A stretch of DNA of 24,243 bases from a virus, in the IMG/VR virus record IMGVR_UViG_3300031857_001349, positions 1 to 24,243 of that record. One strand, 5' to 3'. The first letter of the stretch is position 1. Each line of letters begins with the position of its first letter. Below, in pieces: positions 8,670-16,795 of this stretch. The notes beneath the pieces were generated by a model. That model made no database searches. It saw nothing but the letters and a program-made list of their open reading frames with translations, and was not told the DNA's origin. The position numbers and the translations under genes are program-made.

Positions 8670-8707
8670 AATTGGGCCCTATTATTGTAAATGGCCTAGT
8701 TAATTTT

Positions 8708-8721
8708 TATAAGCGCTTATA
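8708..8721. promoter_or_regulatory. Perfect 14-bp palindrome ahead of the tail operon
   Basis: TATAAGCGCTTATA is a perfect palindrome in the 145-base gap between the capsid gene and the next minus-strand gene, just past the capsid terminator. It sits inside an A/T-only stretch that includes TATATATA. On the minus strand this is where a promoter for the tail module would be needed, about 40-50 bases before its first start codon. It may be an operator or part of an extended -10; no clear -35 is visible. Confidence 0.35.
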
Positions 8722-8751
8722 TATATAAAATACACCAATGAAACACTATAT

Positions 8752-8785
8752 AAAAAAAGAAGGACCGGGGATTTCTCCCCGATCC
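8752..8785 (-). terminator. Rho-independent terminator of the capsid operon
   Basis: On the minus strand, 9-bp arms at 8777-8785 and 8762-8770 (GGATCGGGG / CCCCGGTCC, one G-T wobble) enclose a six-base loop AGAAAT. A TTCTTTTTTT tract follows directly. It lies about 30 bases after the major capsid stop codon and ends the head operon. Confidence 0.9.
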
Positions 8786-8814
8786 TATCTTCTTCTAACT
8801 AGTGCCAGTTATGA

Positions 8815-9834
8815 TTAGAGAGCGCCTAATAGAACTCTACGGTTATCTAGAACAGCAAAGCCTTGCTCTGCCCAGCCGTAGAAACCAGCTCTCTTTTGAC
8901 GATGTAGAGTATCGTCTTCGAAGATTTGAACTTCTTGACGAACTGGCATAATGAAACTATCTCTCTTGCGTAGATCGAGACCAACAACTAGTTCTACTTT
9001 CTGATTTGGACTAGATGGAAGAGTACCACTTAGTACATTACTATAGAATAGTTGATATTCTTGACCTTCTCCAAGTTCATCACGATCATGGAGATTAACG
9101 CCGAAGATACGGTTAACACTACCATCAGCAGCGGTATAGATCTCACGACGAGTAACCTCGTCAAGTTGATCAACACCCCAGTTGCGAATGTCTTCCATAG
9201 CTTCTGGAGAAACATAAAGATCTGTTAGTAGACCACGATTGTTACTAGCAGAGTTACCGCCACCGTTACGTCTCATAACAGTCTTCATAAGACTTACTAA
9301 ACGCTTAGTGAACTGACCAGCAGAAGCATCGCTATCGTAAACTACGATATTGCGATCAACGCCAGCAGCAAGTAAAGTATGCCAGCCATCATCATTCATC
9401 TTCTTAACAAACGAAGCCTCTAGAACTTCCATTGCGCGACCAACAACATCCCAGCGAGCATCACGAGCATACTTTAAGAGATAGTCGATTGAGGAGCCGA
9501 TGTCATAGGTTGGAACCATGACGTAATCGCCTTCAACGTGACGCTCTGGAATATATCCGTGGTTAGGAATGGTATAAGCAACGAAATTTCTTTCGGTACC
9601 AGGAGCAAGGAAGTCTAATGGAAATTCTGGGGTAGCACTTTGAGCTAATTGAATTGGCTCGAAAATACCATCAAGAATATCGCCATTTAGAATACCTTGA
9701 CGAAGTGGTAACTCTAGTGCCTTTGCAAATTCAGCATTGGCCGCAAGAGCCTCTTCTTTCTTTAGTGAGCCAGAACGAACAAGAAGATCTGTTAGTTCTG
9801 GTGTTGGTTGAAATACTTTGGTGTTACCTGACAT
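8815..9834 (-). CDS. Major capsid protein (HK97-fold type)
   Basis: 339 residues, with the strongest ribosome site of the block (AAGGGAGA, 6 bases before ATG). It lies in the canonical order portal - protease/scaffold - decoration - capsid and is followed by a strong terminator, as expected for the most abundant virion protein. Visible features are an N-terminal helical region (ELTDLLVRSGSLKKEEALAANAEF), then LAPGTERNFVAYTIPNHGYIPERHVEGD, a long spine-like helix around residues 117-155 (DYLLKYARDARWDVVGRAMEVLEASFVKKM), and a C-terminal domain ending QGFAVLDNRRVLLGAL. Capsid identity is inferred from context, size and overall pattern; no single diagnostic motif exists. Codon use here is less AT-biased than in the neighbouring genes, consistent with high expression. 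Confidence 0.85.
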   Translation of the reverse strand: MSGNTKVFQPTPELTDLLVRSGSLKKEEALAANAEFAKALELPLRQGILNGDILDGIFEPIQLAQSATPEFPLDFLAPGTERNFVAYTIPNHGYIPERHVEGDYVMVPTYDIGSSIDYLLKYARDARWDVVGRAMEVLEASFVKKMNDDGWHTLLAAGVDRNIVVYDSDASAGQFTKRLVSLMKTVMRRNGGGNSASNNRGLLTDLYVSPEAMEDIRNWGVDQLDEVTRREIYTAADGSVNRIFGVNLHDRDELGEGQEYQLFYSNVLSGTLPSSPNQKVELVVGLDLRKRDSFIMPVRQEVQIFEDDTLHRQKRAGFYGWAEQGFAVLDNRRVLLGAL

Positions 9835-9852
9835 GTTTTTCTCCCTTATAGA

Positions 9853-10308
9853 TTAAAGATTTACAGAGACTTTTGCGTAACCATCGGAGTCTTTGGCACT
9901 CAAAAACTGACCGATTTTAACAGCACCAGTTGCTTGAACAGAGCTAATATAGCCGCTTGCGGCAACATAAGCATCAGCACCAGCACTTGGAGTACCGCCG
10001 ACTAAATTGGTTGTAACCTGACCATTGCGAAGTAAAGCGACCTTGCCGCCAACTTGTACTTCATCACGGTGCCAGTTGATGTGCTGTCTTGTTAGATCAA
10101 GACTAACAACATCATTTAATAGAATACCTACTGGCTTAGCGCCAGATGGACTTGATGCATAGCTTACTACAGCGTTAGCATCGTCCATAGAGACACCAAC
10201 ACCGCTACTGGTTGTTACAACAGTAGCAACACCACCGCGTTCAGCTGTTGATGTCATGAAAAATGAGATATCTGAAAGAAATTCGATACGATCTGGTTTA
10301 AGAGCCAT
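9853..10308 (-). CDS. Head decoration / capsid-stabilising protein
   Basis: 151 residues with GGGAGA about 7 bases before ATG; this ribosome site overlaps the end of the upstream protease gene. The sequence MALKPDRIEFLSDISFFMTSTAERGG, the internal SGAKPVGILLNDVVSLDLTRQHINWHRDEVQVGGKVALLRNGQV and the ending DGYAKVSVNL read as a compact beta-barrel-like protein. Small proteins of this type and place (between scaffold and major capsid) bind the capsid surface or act as minor capsid subunits in many phages. No signal peptide or enzyme motif is present. The role is inferred from order and resemblance. Confidence 0.65.
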   Translation of the reverse strand: MALKPDRIEFLSDISFFMTSTAERGGVATVVTTSSGVGVSMDDANAVVSYASSPSGAKPVGILLNDVVSLDLTRQHINWHRDEVQVGGKVALLRNGQVTTNLVGGTPSAGADAYVAASGYISSVQATGAVKIGQFLSAKDSDGYAKVSVNL

Positions 10309-10310
10309 TT

Positions 10311-10964
10311 TTATTCTCCCTTATTGAGTTTTTTACCGAGTCTAGCACAAACGAATTCTACTAATGCTGCGCGAGTTGATTCGATTTGAGAATCTTCATC
10401 GCTACTAACACTGAGATTGAGATCTGTATCAGCTTCTGCATTCTCTAGTGCTTCTTCTGTATTAACAACTTCAGAAGCTTTTGGTTTGGCTTCTTCATCT
10501 TTTTTCTTTTTCTCTAACCAAGGAGGCATTTTAGCAGCAAATAGAGTTGTCATTGCAGTAAAGGCTTCGTCATCTAATGACTCAAACTTATCTGCTGTAG
10601 CAGAAGCAGCTTCATTGTCTAACCCAGCCTCAATGAGAGAAGCCATTCTCTTCATTTTCTTCTCTTTCTTCATCATTTCTTGCTCTTTTTGCATATATCC
10701 TGCTATAACTTCGTTAGCTGAATCAAGTTCTGACTTGACCTTGCTCATTTCTTCGTCTTTCTTTTTCATTTCGTCTTCCATTTTCTTAGCAGCTAATTCT
10801 TTTTCTGAATTTGCTACTTCAATGGCAGCTTGAGCTTCAGTCAAAGCAACTTCTTGAGCCTTGATTGTGTTTTCTAATTCTACTGTTTTTTCTTTTAGTG
10901 CTGAGGCATCCGCGAATAATGCAACTTTTTCGGCAAGGTCAGCGATCTGTTGTTCTAGATTCAT
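10311..10964 (-). CDS. Nested internal-start scaffold protein (candidate)
   Basis: Inside the protease-scaffold gene, codon 277 is ATG (10964-10962) and is preceded by GGAG at a nine-base distance, a good internal ribosome site. The start falls exactly at the junction between the N/T-rich linker and the coiled-coil scaffold. It would give a free 217-residue scaffold starting MNLEQQIADLAEKVALF. Nested scaffolds from an internal start are established in lambda (C/Nu3) and related phages. The reading frame and site are seen in the sequence; its use is inferred. Confidence 0.55.
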   Translation of the reverse strand: MNLEQQIADLAEKVALFADASALKEKTVELENTIKAQEVALTEAQAAIEVANSEKELAAKKMEDEMKKKDEEMSKVKSELDSANEVIAGYMQKEQEMMKKEKKMKRMASLIEAGLDNEAASATADKFESLDDEAFTAMTTLFAAKMPPWLEKKKKDEEAKPKASEVVNTEEALENAEADTDLNLSVSSDEDSQIESTRAALVEFVCARLGKKLNKGE

Positions 10965-11792
10965 AGTATTATTCTCCACATTTGGATTGGACTGATTATT
11001 AAATACACCTGCATTTGTTAAATTGCTTGTTTTTTCTGTAATATTTTTATTGTTGTCATCAACGATCATATTTTTACTAAAAATGATACTGTCTGGATTG
11101 GCTGGTTTATTAACAAAGCCTTTGCCAGAAAATGTGATATTCCTTAATACTCTACCTATTTTATAGTTTTCGTGCTCTCCCATACCTCCATATGCTCTTA
11201 AAAATTTTGTTAAATAAGAGGTATCTTCATTTCTTTCTAAAACTTTATATGATCCTGAAGTTTTATCTATTATTCCATAATCAAAATTCTTAAAATAGCA
11301 TTCCATACTAACAAATTTTTGTCCAGATTCTATTTCCTCTATAAGTTGTGCAGATCTGGCTTTGAGTTCTGGATTGGAAAAAGATTTGTAAATTACAGAT
11401 CCTGTTAATATATGAAATTTTTCTGGTATATTTTCTAAAGGAGTATTTTCATCAATTAAAATTCCATCCTCTGTGATTGGCCAATTTGATGTTATATGAC
11501 CGATAATAGTATTTTCATCATGCTCAAGATTTGTTGGCTTATCTTCTGGAGTATTTCTTGCTTCCCAAACTTCATTTTTATCAAATATGTCATCATTTTT
11601 ATTCCAAGATGAACTAACTAAAATTGATTGAACATAATAAAGATCATTATCATTTATAGATGCAATACTTTTAATATGTTTAATTGTTGAGTCAGAATCG
11701 CATGGTTCTGCAACAGAAGCGTAGGAAATAGAAGCCGAGGTCTTTAATTTTTCTTCTAGGCCGTCTTCAATTTCTTGAGCAAAAATTTTCAT
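10311..11792 (-). CDS. Prohead protease fused to coiled-coil scaffold
   Basis: 493 residues with AGAGG 8 bases before ATG. Residues about 45-240 form a protease-like domain of the assemblin type. It has YVQSILVSSSWNKNDDIFDK, then NLEHDENTIIGHI with candidate catalytic His91 and His99, then KFVSMECYF with candidate nucleophile Ser162, and then GRVLRNITFSGKGFVNKPANPDSIIF. Residues 250-276 are an N/T-rich linker. Residues 277-493 are highly charged coiled coil (AEKVALFADASALKEKTVELE, then runs of K and E), a scaffolding core with a short C-terminal module (ALVEFVCARLGKKLNKGE). The protein would form the procapsid core and then digest it. The catalytic residues are proposed from pattern only. Confidence 0.75.
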   Translation of the reverse strand: MKIFAQEIEDGLEEKLKTSASISYASVAEPCDSDSTIKHIKSIASINDNDLYYVQSILVSSSWNKNDDIFDKNEVWEARNTPEDKPTNLEHDENTIIGHITSNWPITEDGILIDENTPLENIPEKFHILTGSVIYKSFSNPELKARSAQLIEEIESGQKFVSMECYFKNFDYGIIDKTSGSYKVLERNEDTSYLTKFLRAYGGMGEHENYKIGRVLRNITFSGKGFVNKPANPDSIIFSKNMIVDDNNKNITEKTSNLTNAGVFNNQSNPNVENNTMNLEQQIADLAEKVALFADASALKEKTVELENTIKAQEVALTEAQAAIEVANSEKELAAKKMEDEMKKKDEEMSKVKSELDSANEVIAGYMQKEQEMMKKEKKMKRMASLIEAGLDNEAASATADKFESLDDEAFTAMTTLFAAKMPPWLEKKKKDEEAKPKASEVVNTEEALENAEADTDLNLSVSSDEDSQIESTRAALVEFVCARLGKKLNKGE

Positions 11793-11816
11793 GATAACCT
11801 CTTTTTATAGGATAGA

Positions 11817-14000
11817 TTACTTCGAATACACCGAACAATAGAAAGAAGCTTTGGCTTGTTTAAGATCTTCAACGGACAATTCTTTATGCAGTTGATGTTT
11901 AAGGTTATTTAGCCAATTATTATATGTTGACATGACCGTGGTAAACTCTGGATTATTTATATTCGTGAATGCAGCAATTATTTTTTCTTCGGTAATAGAG
12001 GCAAATGGCTGAAAACTAAACAAAATTTTTGTTCTGATATTTTCTGCTTCCTCTATTTCAGCTTTAGATAAACTTCTTAAATTTTTCTTATTATAAAAAT
12101 CTAATAATATTGGATTTAAAGTTTCACTAATTTTATCTTGAGCTTGATTAGTCCAAATCAAAAGACTTGCGCCTGTTTGTGGCGTAAATGTTTTTTGCTT
12201 TCGTTTCTGAGAGTCCCTTGATAGTTTGGGTCTTCCTTCTCCAGCTTCTTTTGGCAAAGATTCTGGCGAATCTTTTGCCAACTTTGTTGGATTCGTAGGT
12301 GTTTTCATTTCGAGGGCGGCTTTTTCTCCAGATTTCTTCTTTTCTAATTCAAGACCAACTTGACTAGGAGATACTGCTCCTGATTGTAATGCAATTTTCT
12401 TTAAAGAATTTTCAAACTGAGGATCATACCATGGACCAGCTTTTGGAACCATGCGTTCACTATCTCTTTCTTTATTTTCTCTATTGAGTCTACTCTTTTC
12501 CATTTCTGGATCAAATCCAAATCTTGTTTGCAATAATTCGTCACTAATTAAGTTTCTATCAGCTAATTGTACTAATAGTGCTTTCTCTGCGTCCTCATTG
12601 CTTAGGTCCATCCTATCAAATTCTATTTTTGCTGGATATCTAAATCCCATTGCTTTTTGAACTAATGCTATTTCTGCTTCCCAAAAAGAAATTAAAATAT
12701 CTCTACCATATTGTAGTCTTTGTGTTAATGTCTTTAATGATATAAAGTTATTAGTTGTTCCAGAAGCACCAAATGTTCCTGTGAGAGTTGGAGGAATTCC
12801 TAGACCAGCGTATATACTATTTAAATGTGGAATATATTTTCCTTCACCAAGGAAATTATGTACATTAGTATTGCTTTCTATTAACTCTATGTCTGGCCCC
12901 CAAACAAGATCCATTGTTCCACCACCAACGTTATTTCCTAAAATTTGTGCTAGCTTGGCTGTTGCTGCTTTGGTGGGGGCAATTTTATGCTCTAAACTAC
13001 CAAGCTTAAAGATTCTAATATTACTTATTGCACCATCTAGAGCTGCCATATCTGCTAGTTTTAGTTTTTCTATTACATTAATATCATCCATAATAGCATA
13101 AATCATTGGATAGGCCCATGGCTGCCAATCATCTTTTTTGTAATGAAACACTAATGTTTTATCTGGATCCAATGGATATGGTTTTTTGTTTTTTGCTGCT
13201 TCTATAATTTGAGTTGGCAAATTATTTACAATATTTCTATCAGCATCAGTTTTAGGAGAGTTAATTAATTTTCTTAACGTTGCTGGCAATAAGAGTTGAT
13301 ATTGTTTTCTCTGAACAAATGATGCTAATGGTCCTGAAGCAACCTCTACTACCAGAGGATCTAGAAAAGTATATCTCCAAGGAATTTCTCTTTTTTCAAC
13401 TTTGATCTCTTCCATTTCTGTAATCTGTAAATCAGGAGATCCTAAACTCTTGTAAAGATTTTCTGTCACCTTTAAACTGATTTTTGCTGTTTGTTTATTG
13501 ATAATAACATTGCCAGTTTTATATAGATTATTTAAAAATCTTTCGCTTCGATCTTTACCATTAACTTTTTTAAACCATCTTCTATAGAATCTTTCTATTC
13601 TTTTATTTTTATGAGAAAGTCTGATTCCTTGGACAGCAAAATCTCCCATGAGATCAATGATATTTTTAACTAAACCAACTCTTTGATAAATTTGTTCCGC
13701 TCTTGCTATAATTTCTTTTTGCTTTACAGGAACAGCTTCATCTGGTCTAAAATAATCATAGTCAGATTTTAAAAATCCTGGTCTTCCATCAGTATTTGTG
13801 GTCAAACCAGAATAGTCTCTAAATCTGGCGGTCATGCCAGCGGAACTTTTTTGTACTCCAGTAAATTCTGTTAAGGATTCAGAAGATGCTTTTAATGCTT
13901 CTCTTTTACTTGCTAAATCATCACCCCAAGCAACATATGCTTCTGCTCCTATCAAAGATGCGTCCTGAATAGCTTCGCTTTTTGGATATTTTTTAGCCAT
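11817..14000 (-). CDS. Portal protein
   Basis: 727 residues directly downstream of the large terminase gene and upstream of the protease/scaffold gene, which is the canonical portal position. Visible portal-type features are a long N-terminal helical segment (AEQIYQRVGLVKNIIDLMGDFAVQGIRLSH), the basic stretch around residues 125-150 (RFYRRWFKKVNGKDRSERF), a wing/clip beta-section (YTFLDPLVVEVASG), and a long helix before the C-terminus (LISFWEAEIALVQKAMGFRYP). Residues 560-620 are a lysine-, proline- and serine-rich linker. The last 110 residues form another helical domain, unusual for a minimal portal. Twelve copies are expected to form the DNA channel at one capsid vertex. Confidence 0.8.
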   Translation of the reverse strand: MAKKYPKSEAIQDASLIGAEAYVAWGDDLASKREALKASSESLTEFTGVQKSSAGMTARFRDYSGLTTNTDGRPGFLKSDYDYFRPDEAVPVKQKEIIARAEQIYQRVGLVKNIIDLMGDFAVQGIRLSHKNKRIERFYRRWFKKVNGKDRSERFLNNLYKTGNVIINKQTAKISLKVTENLYKSLGSPDLQITEMEEIKVEKREIPWRYTFLDPLVVEVASGPLASFVQRKQYQLLLPATLRKLINSPKTDADRNIVNNLPTQIIEAAKNKKPYPLDPDKTLVFHYKKDDWQPWAYPMIYAIMDDINVIEKLKLADMAALDGAISNIRIFKLGSLEHKIAPTKAATAKLAQILGNNVGGGTMDLVWGPDIELIESNTNVHNFLGEGKYIPHLNSIYAGLGIPPTLTGTFGASGTTNNFISLKTLTQRLQYGRDILISFWEAEIALVQKAMGFRYPAKIEFDRMDLSNEDAEKALLVQLADRNLISDELLQTRFGFDPEMEKSRLNRENKERDSERMVPKAGPWYDPQFENSLKKIALQSGAVSPSQVGLELEKKKSGEKAALEMKTPTNPTKLAKDSPESLPKEAGEGRPKLSRDSQKRKQKTFTPQTGASLLIWTNQAQDKISETLNPILLDFYNKKNLRSLSKAEIEEAENIRTKILFSFQPFASITEEKIIAAFTNINNPEFTTVMSTYNNWLNNLKHQLHKELSVEDLKQAKASFYCSVYSK

Positions 14001-14051
14001 ATTATTTAATTTGATTGTAATTCTAATGTAATATAATTAATGATATACACC

Positions 14052-16088
14052 TTATTTTCTTATACTACAATATATTGAATCATTAGCTCCAGATGTAAAC
14101 CATTCCGGTCCTTTGTACATTTGACCATCTTGTTTGACCATATCTTTCATATTTCCTCCAACTATATCATAATTAATTGGCTGTAAAGTTCTGGTGATTT
14201 GTCTTGCTAGCATATTTGCTATTAATAATGAGCTATAACGGTCTTTTCTTAATCTACCCTTTTTACCATTTTGTAATTTTACTTCTGGAGTATCCCACCG
14301 ATCTCTAGCATTTGGTCCTGTGCTAGTTTGTGTCATTACAATTGTGGTTAATTCATTTTTGAGTTCTTCTATTTCTAAAATACATTCGCTTAAACTATCA
14401 TATAAATTTTCTAAGTTAGAACCCATGATATCCTTACCTTCTGCATCAAGCGCCAAACCGAGAGTTAAATTATCAAATCTGGGAAATAATAAAACTTTAT
14501 CCTCTAAATCTTTTCTTAATCCATGGTTTGCTTGACTCGTCCAATCTGCCTTGGCAAACTGTACTAATTCAATGATATGTAAACCTTGTTGATCGTCTGT
14601 ATCTTTTGGCTTGTCATAATCTATTACTGGCCATAGAAGATTTTCTCCTTCTTCTAGTTTTGATGGATCATGCAAAGCTTCTTCGATAGCAACTCCACCT
14701 CCCTGAGCATCCATACCAATTCTCTCGCATGGAAATATTTTCATTAAATTTCTAATTTTTCTAGCACAAAAACCATAAAAATCATGCTCTTGTACTAATC
14801 CAGTTTTTTGTCTTTCTTTAAAGTTATTTCTATTTGTTGTCCAACAATATACTATCCTTGTATGATCATGATGAGCCTCTAGTATAGTGATACTAAAATT
14901 ATCTTGTTCGCTTGCAGGATCTATTCCATAGATATATTTATGGTTTAAGTTTCCTTTTACCATAGGATCAAATATAATATTTTTATCTCCAATATATATG
15001 GGTTTTGCTTCGCTAACAACACAGCTTTCTATTAAACTTCGTTTAAAGAATCCATCGCTATCTTTGGTAAAACAAGCAGCATACTCCATATTATATATGC
15101 CAGTATGTATTGTGGCTTTTGCTCTACTAACTTGTTTGTCATCCATAAAGCCTTTTGGAATAAGTTCATATGGTATTCGAATGATACTATAATCTTTCCA
15201 ATTAAAATTTACAGGAATCTCTCCTTTAAACATTTCTTCGAGTTTTCTAGTATCTCCTTTACTTTCTATTATGGTATGATATCTGTTCCAATATTGGGCA
15301 AAATGCTTAAAACTATAATCAGCAGTTCCTGCTATAATAGCTTGATTGCCCATTTTTTTGTCTAACGATTCTAGATCTGCATTCCATATTCCATTTTCAA
15401 TCATAGCTTGTTTTTTAGCTTGTTCTTTAACGTTCTGTATTGGATTGGCAGATACCGCAGCGAAACCAGAAACTACTGTCTCATAAATATCTGGAGATAT
15501 AGATGCAAATTCGTCTGCAATGATAATATGTGCTCTTAGTCCTCTAATTTTACTACCATCGCCCATTGGAATTGCCATTGCCCAACTTTCACCAAGTCTT
15601 AATGTGCATCTATCAACATCTCGTCGTGGACCATCATCGTTTCCACTATATATGCTTCTTAATATGGGACTATTTCTCCAAATAGTTTCCATATATTCAA
15701 AAATAACTTTACTCTGTCTAAAAGCTGCTCCCACAATAACTATTTTGGTACCAGGAACAAAAATACATTTTAATACAGCATACAGGGATAACATGAAACT
15801 TTTACCAAAGCCTCGGCTAGCAATATACATAGGAAATGGTCTATCCCAGAATTCCTGTAAGATGGCTATTTGAATGGGATGTAATTCTATACCAAATAAA
15901 AGTTTACATGTGATGCCAAAGTATTGAGGATTTTTTATGATACGCATAAGATGTAGATCTGGATTTTCTATATCTTCTTTATCTCGATTGATCATAAGAT
16001 TGCGATCAATGCTTAATAAAGAAAGGTCTCCTAGACCTAACCATGCGTCATCAAATATTTTCTGATTTGTTTGATTCTTCAATTTCAT
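14052..16088 (-). CDS. terL: Large terminase subunit (packaging ATPase-nuclease)
   Basis: 678 residues with AAAAAGG 5 bases before ATG; the start overlaps the end of the ERCC4-type nuclease gene. The ATPase domain has Walker A IASRGFGKS (about residues 89-97), Walker B IIIADEFA (188-195) and a coupling motif IIAGTADYSF (251-260). The C-terminal RNase-H-fold nuclease shows acidic residues in YIYGIDPASEQDNFS (Asp390) and ERIGMDAQGGG (Asp460), and RKDRYSSLLIAN near residue 630 as the likely third metal-binding block. The protein threads DNA through the portal and cuts concatemers. All core motifs appear intact. Confidence 0.95.
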   Translation of the reverse strand: MKLKNQTNQKIFDDAWLGLGDLSLLSIDRNLMINRDKEDIENPDLHLMRIIKNPQYFGITCKLLFGIELHPIQIAILQEFWDRPFPMYIASRGFGKSFMLSLYAVLKCIFVPGTKIVIVGAAFRQSKVIFEYMETIWRNSPILRSIYSGNDDGPRRDVDRCTLRLGESWAMAIPMGDGSKIRGLRAHIIIADEFASISPDIYETVVSGFAAVSANPIQNVKEQAKKQAMIENGIWNADLESLDKKMGNQAIIAGTADYSFKHFAQYWNRYHTIIESKGDTRKLEEMFKGEIPVNFNWKDYSIIRIPYELIPKGFMDDKQVSRAKATIHTGIYNMEYAACFTKDSDGFFKRSLIESCVVSEAKPIYIGDKNIIFDPMVKGNLNHKYIYGIDPASEQDNFSITILEAHHDHTRIVYCWTTNRNNFKERQKTGLVQEHDFYGFCARKIRNLMKIFPCERIGMDAQGGGVAIEEALHDPSKLEEGENLLWPVIDYDKPKDTDDQQGLHIIELVQFAKADWTSQANHGLRKDLEDKVLLFPRFDNLTLGLALDAEGKDIMGSNLENLYDSLSECILEIEELKNELTTIVMTQTSTGPNARDRWDTPEVKLQNGKKGRLRKDRYSSLLIANMLARQITRTLQPINYDIVGGNMKDMVKQDGQMYKGPEWFTSGANDSIYCSIRK

Positions 16089-16533
16089 ATACCTTTTTCA
16101 TTAAAGACAAAGCTATTTTACTAGCATTTATAGCATTATCACAAAATAAAATTTTAATATTATTTTTAATTTGTAGTTCTAGTAAATTTTTTATAATAAA
16201 ACCAGAAGAGATTTTAATCTTACTCCACATGTGTTTTGGAACATTGCTTCCCACAGGATATCGGTATATATCATTCAAATTAAATTCTAAAATAAGAAAT
16301 GCATATTTATAGCTATTCATTCTTTCTATTACATCTTTAAATCTGCTTTCTGTAATATTATTAGCTATTTCGCTAACACTTTTTTTACGTTCTATGCATA
16401 AAATATTTTCGTATCCCTCAACACTGTAGTCTCCTGTGTCAAGTTTTTTATTTTCTGCTGTTGTTCTTTCAAAGATCCACGGCTGTTGTTCTCGTGTATC
16501 GATAATTACTTTGAATTTATTATAGTCTACCAT
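16051..16533 (-). CDS. ERCC4/XPF-type nuclease
   Basis: 160 residues. The N-terminal half holds the ERCC4 nuclease signature: VIIDTREQQPW (Asp12, Arg14, Glu15), LDTGDYSVEG (residues 31-40) and CIERKKS (Glu48, Arg49, Lys50), that is, the D...GDY...ERK metal-binding core. The C-terminal part is helical and basic. Small stand-alone ERCC4 domains in phages act on branched or flap DNA, so a role in recombination or in resolving replication intermediates before packaging is likely. It is translationally coupled on both sides: 14 bases of overlap with the HNH gene and 38 with the terminase gene. Confidence 0.85.
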   Translation of the reverse strand: MVDYNKFKVIIDTREQQPWIFERTTAENKKLDTGDYSVEGYENILCIERKKSVSEIANNITESRFKDVIERMNSYKYAFLILEFNLNDIYRYPVGSNVPKHMWSKIKISSGFIIKNLLELQIKNNIKILFCDNAINASKIALSLMKKVYEIEESNKSENI

Positions 16534-16795
16534 TATTTTTAGCCACTATTTTATAGAATACAGATTCATATATGTCTTCCATACCCTTAATAAATTTATG
16601 ATGTAATCTACACAATGTTATACCATTGTCTACTAAAAACCTTAAACCAGGGTATTCTGCCCAAGTTTTAATATGATGAGCATTTAATCCTGTCTTTTTA
16701 GTACACCCGGGCCACTGACAAGTATACTTATCTCTTGCGTAAACATTTTCTCTCCATTGTTTATATAATGGATCTTTATAATTTCTGAATGTCAT
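16520..16795 (-). CDS. HNH endonuclease
   Basis: 91 residues, close to a minimal HNH domain. The start has GGTGG 5 bases upstream and overlaps the end of the gmd gene by 20 bases. Visible catalytic or zinc residues are Cys26 and Cys31 (YTCQWPGC), the AHHIK motif (His40, His41), Asn57 in VDNGITL, and CRLHHKF (Cys62, His65, His66), which together give the zinc-knuckle plus H-N-H order. HNH proteins next to large terminases stimulate cos cleavage or packaging in several phages. Here it is one gene away from terL, so a packaging role is plausible. A free-standing homing enzyme is the alternative. Confidence 0.85.
   Translation of the reverse strand: MTFRNYKDPLYKQWRENVYARDKYTCQWPGCTKKTGLNAHHIKTWAEYPGLRFLVDNGITLCRLHHKFIKGMEDIYESVFYKIVAKNNGRL

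Noticed and set aside
10417-10833. Plus-strand serine-rich frame
   Set aside because: It is a shadow of the lysine/glutamate-rich coiled coil on the minus strand.
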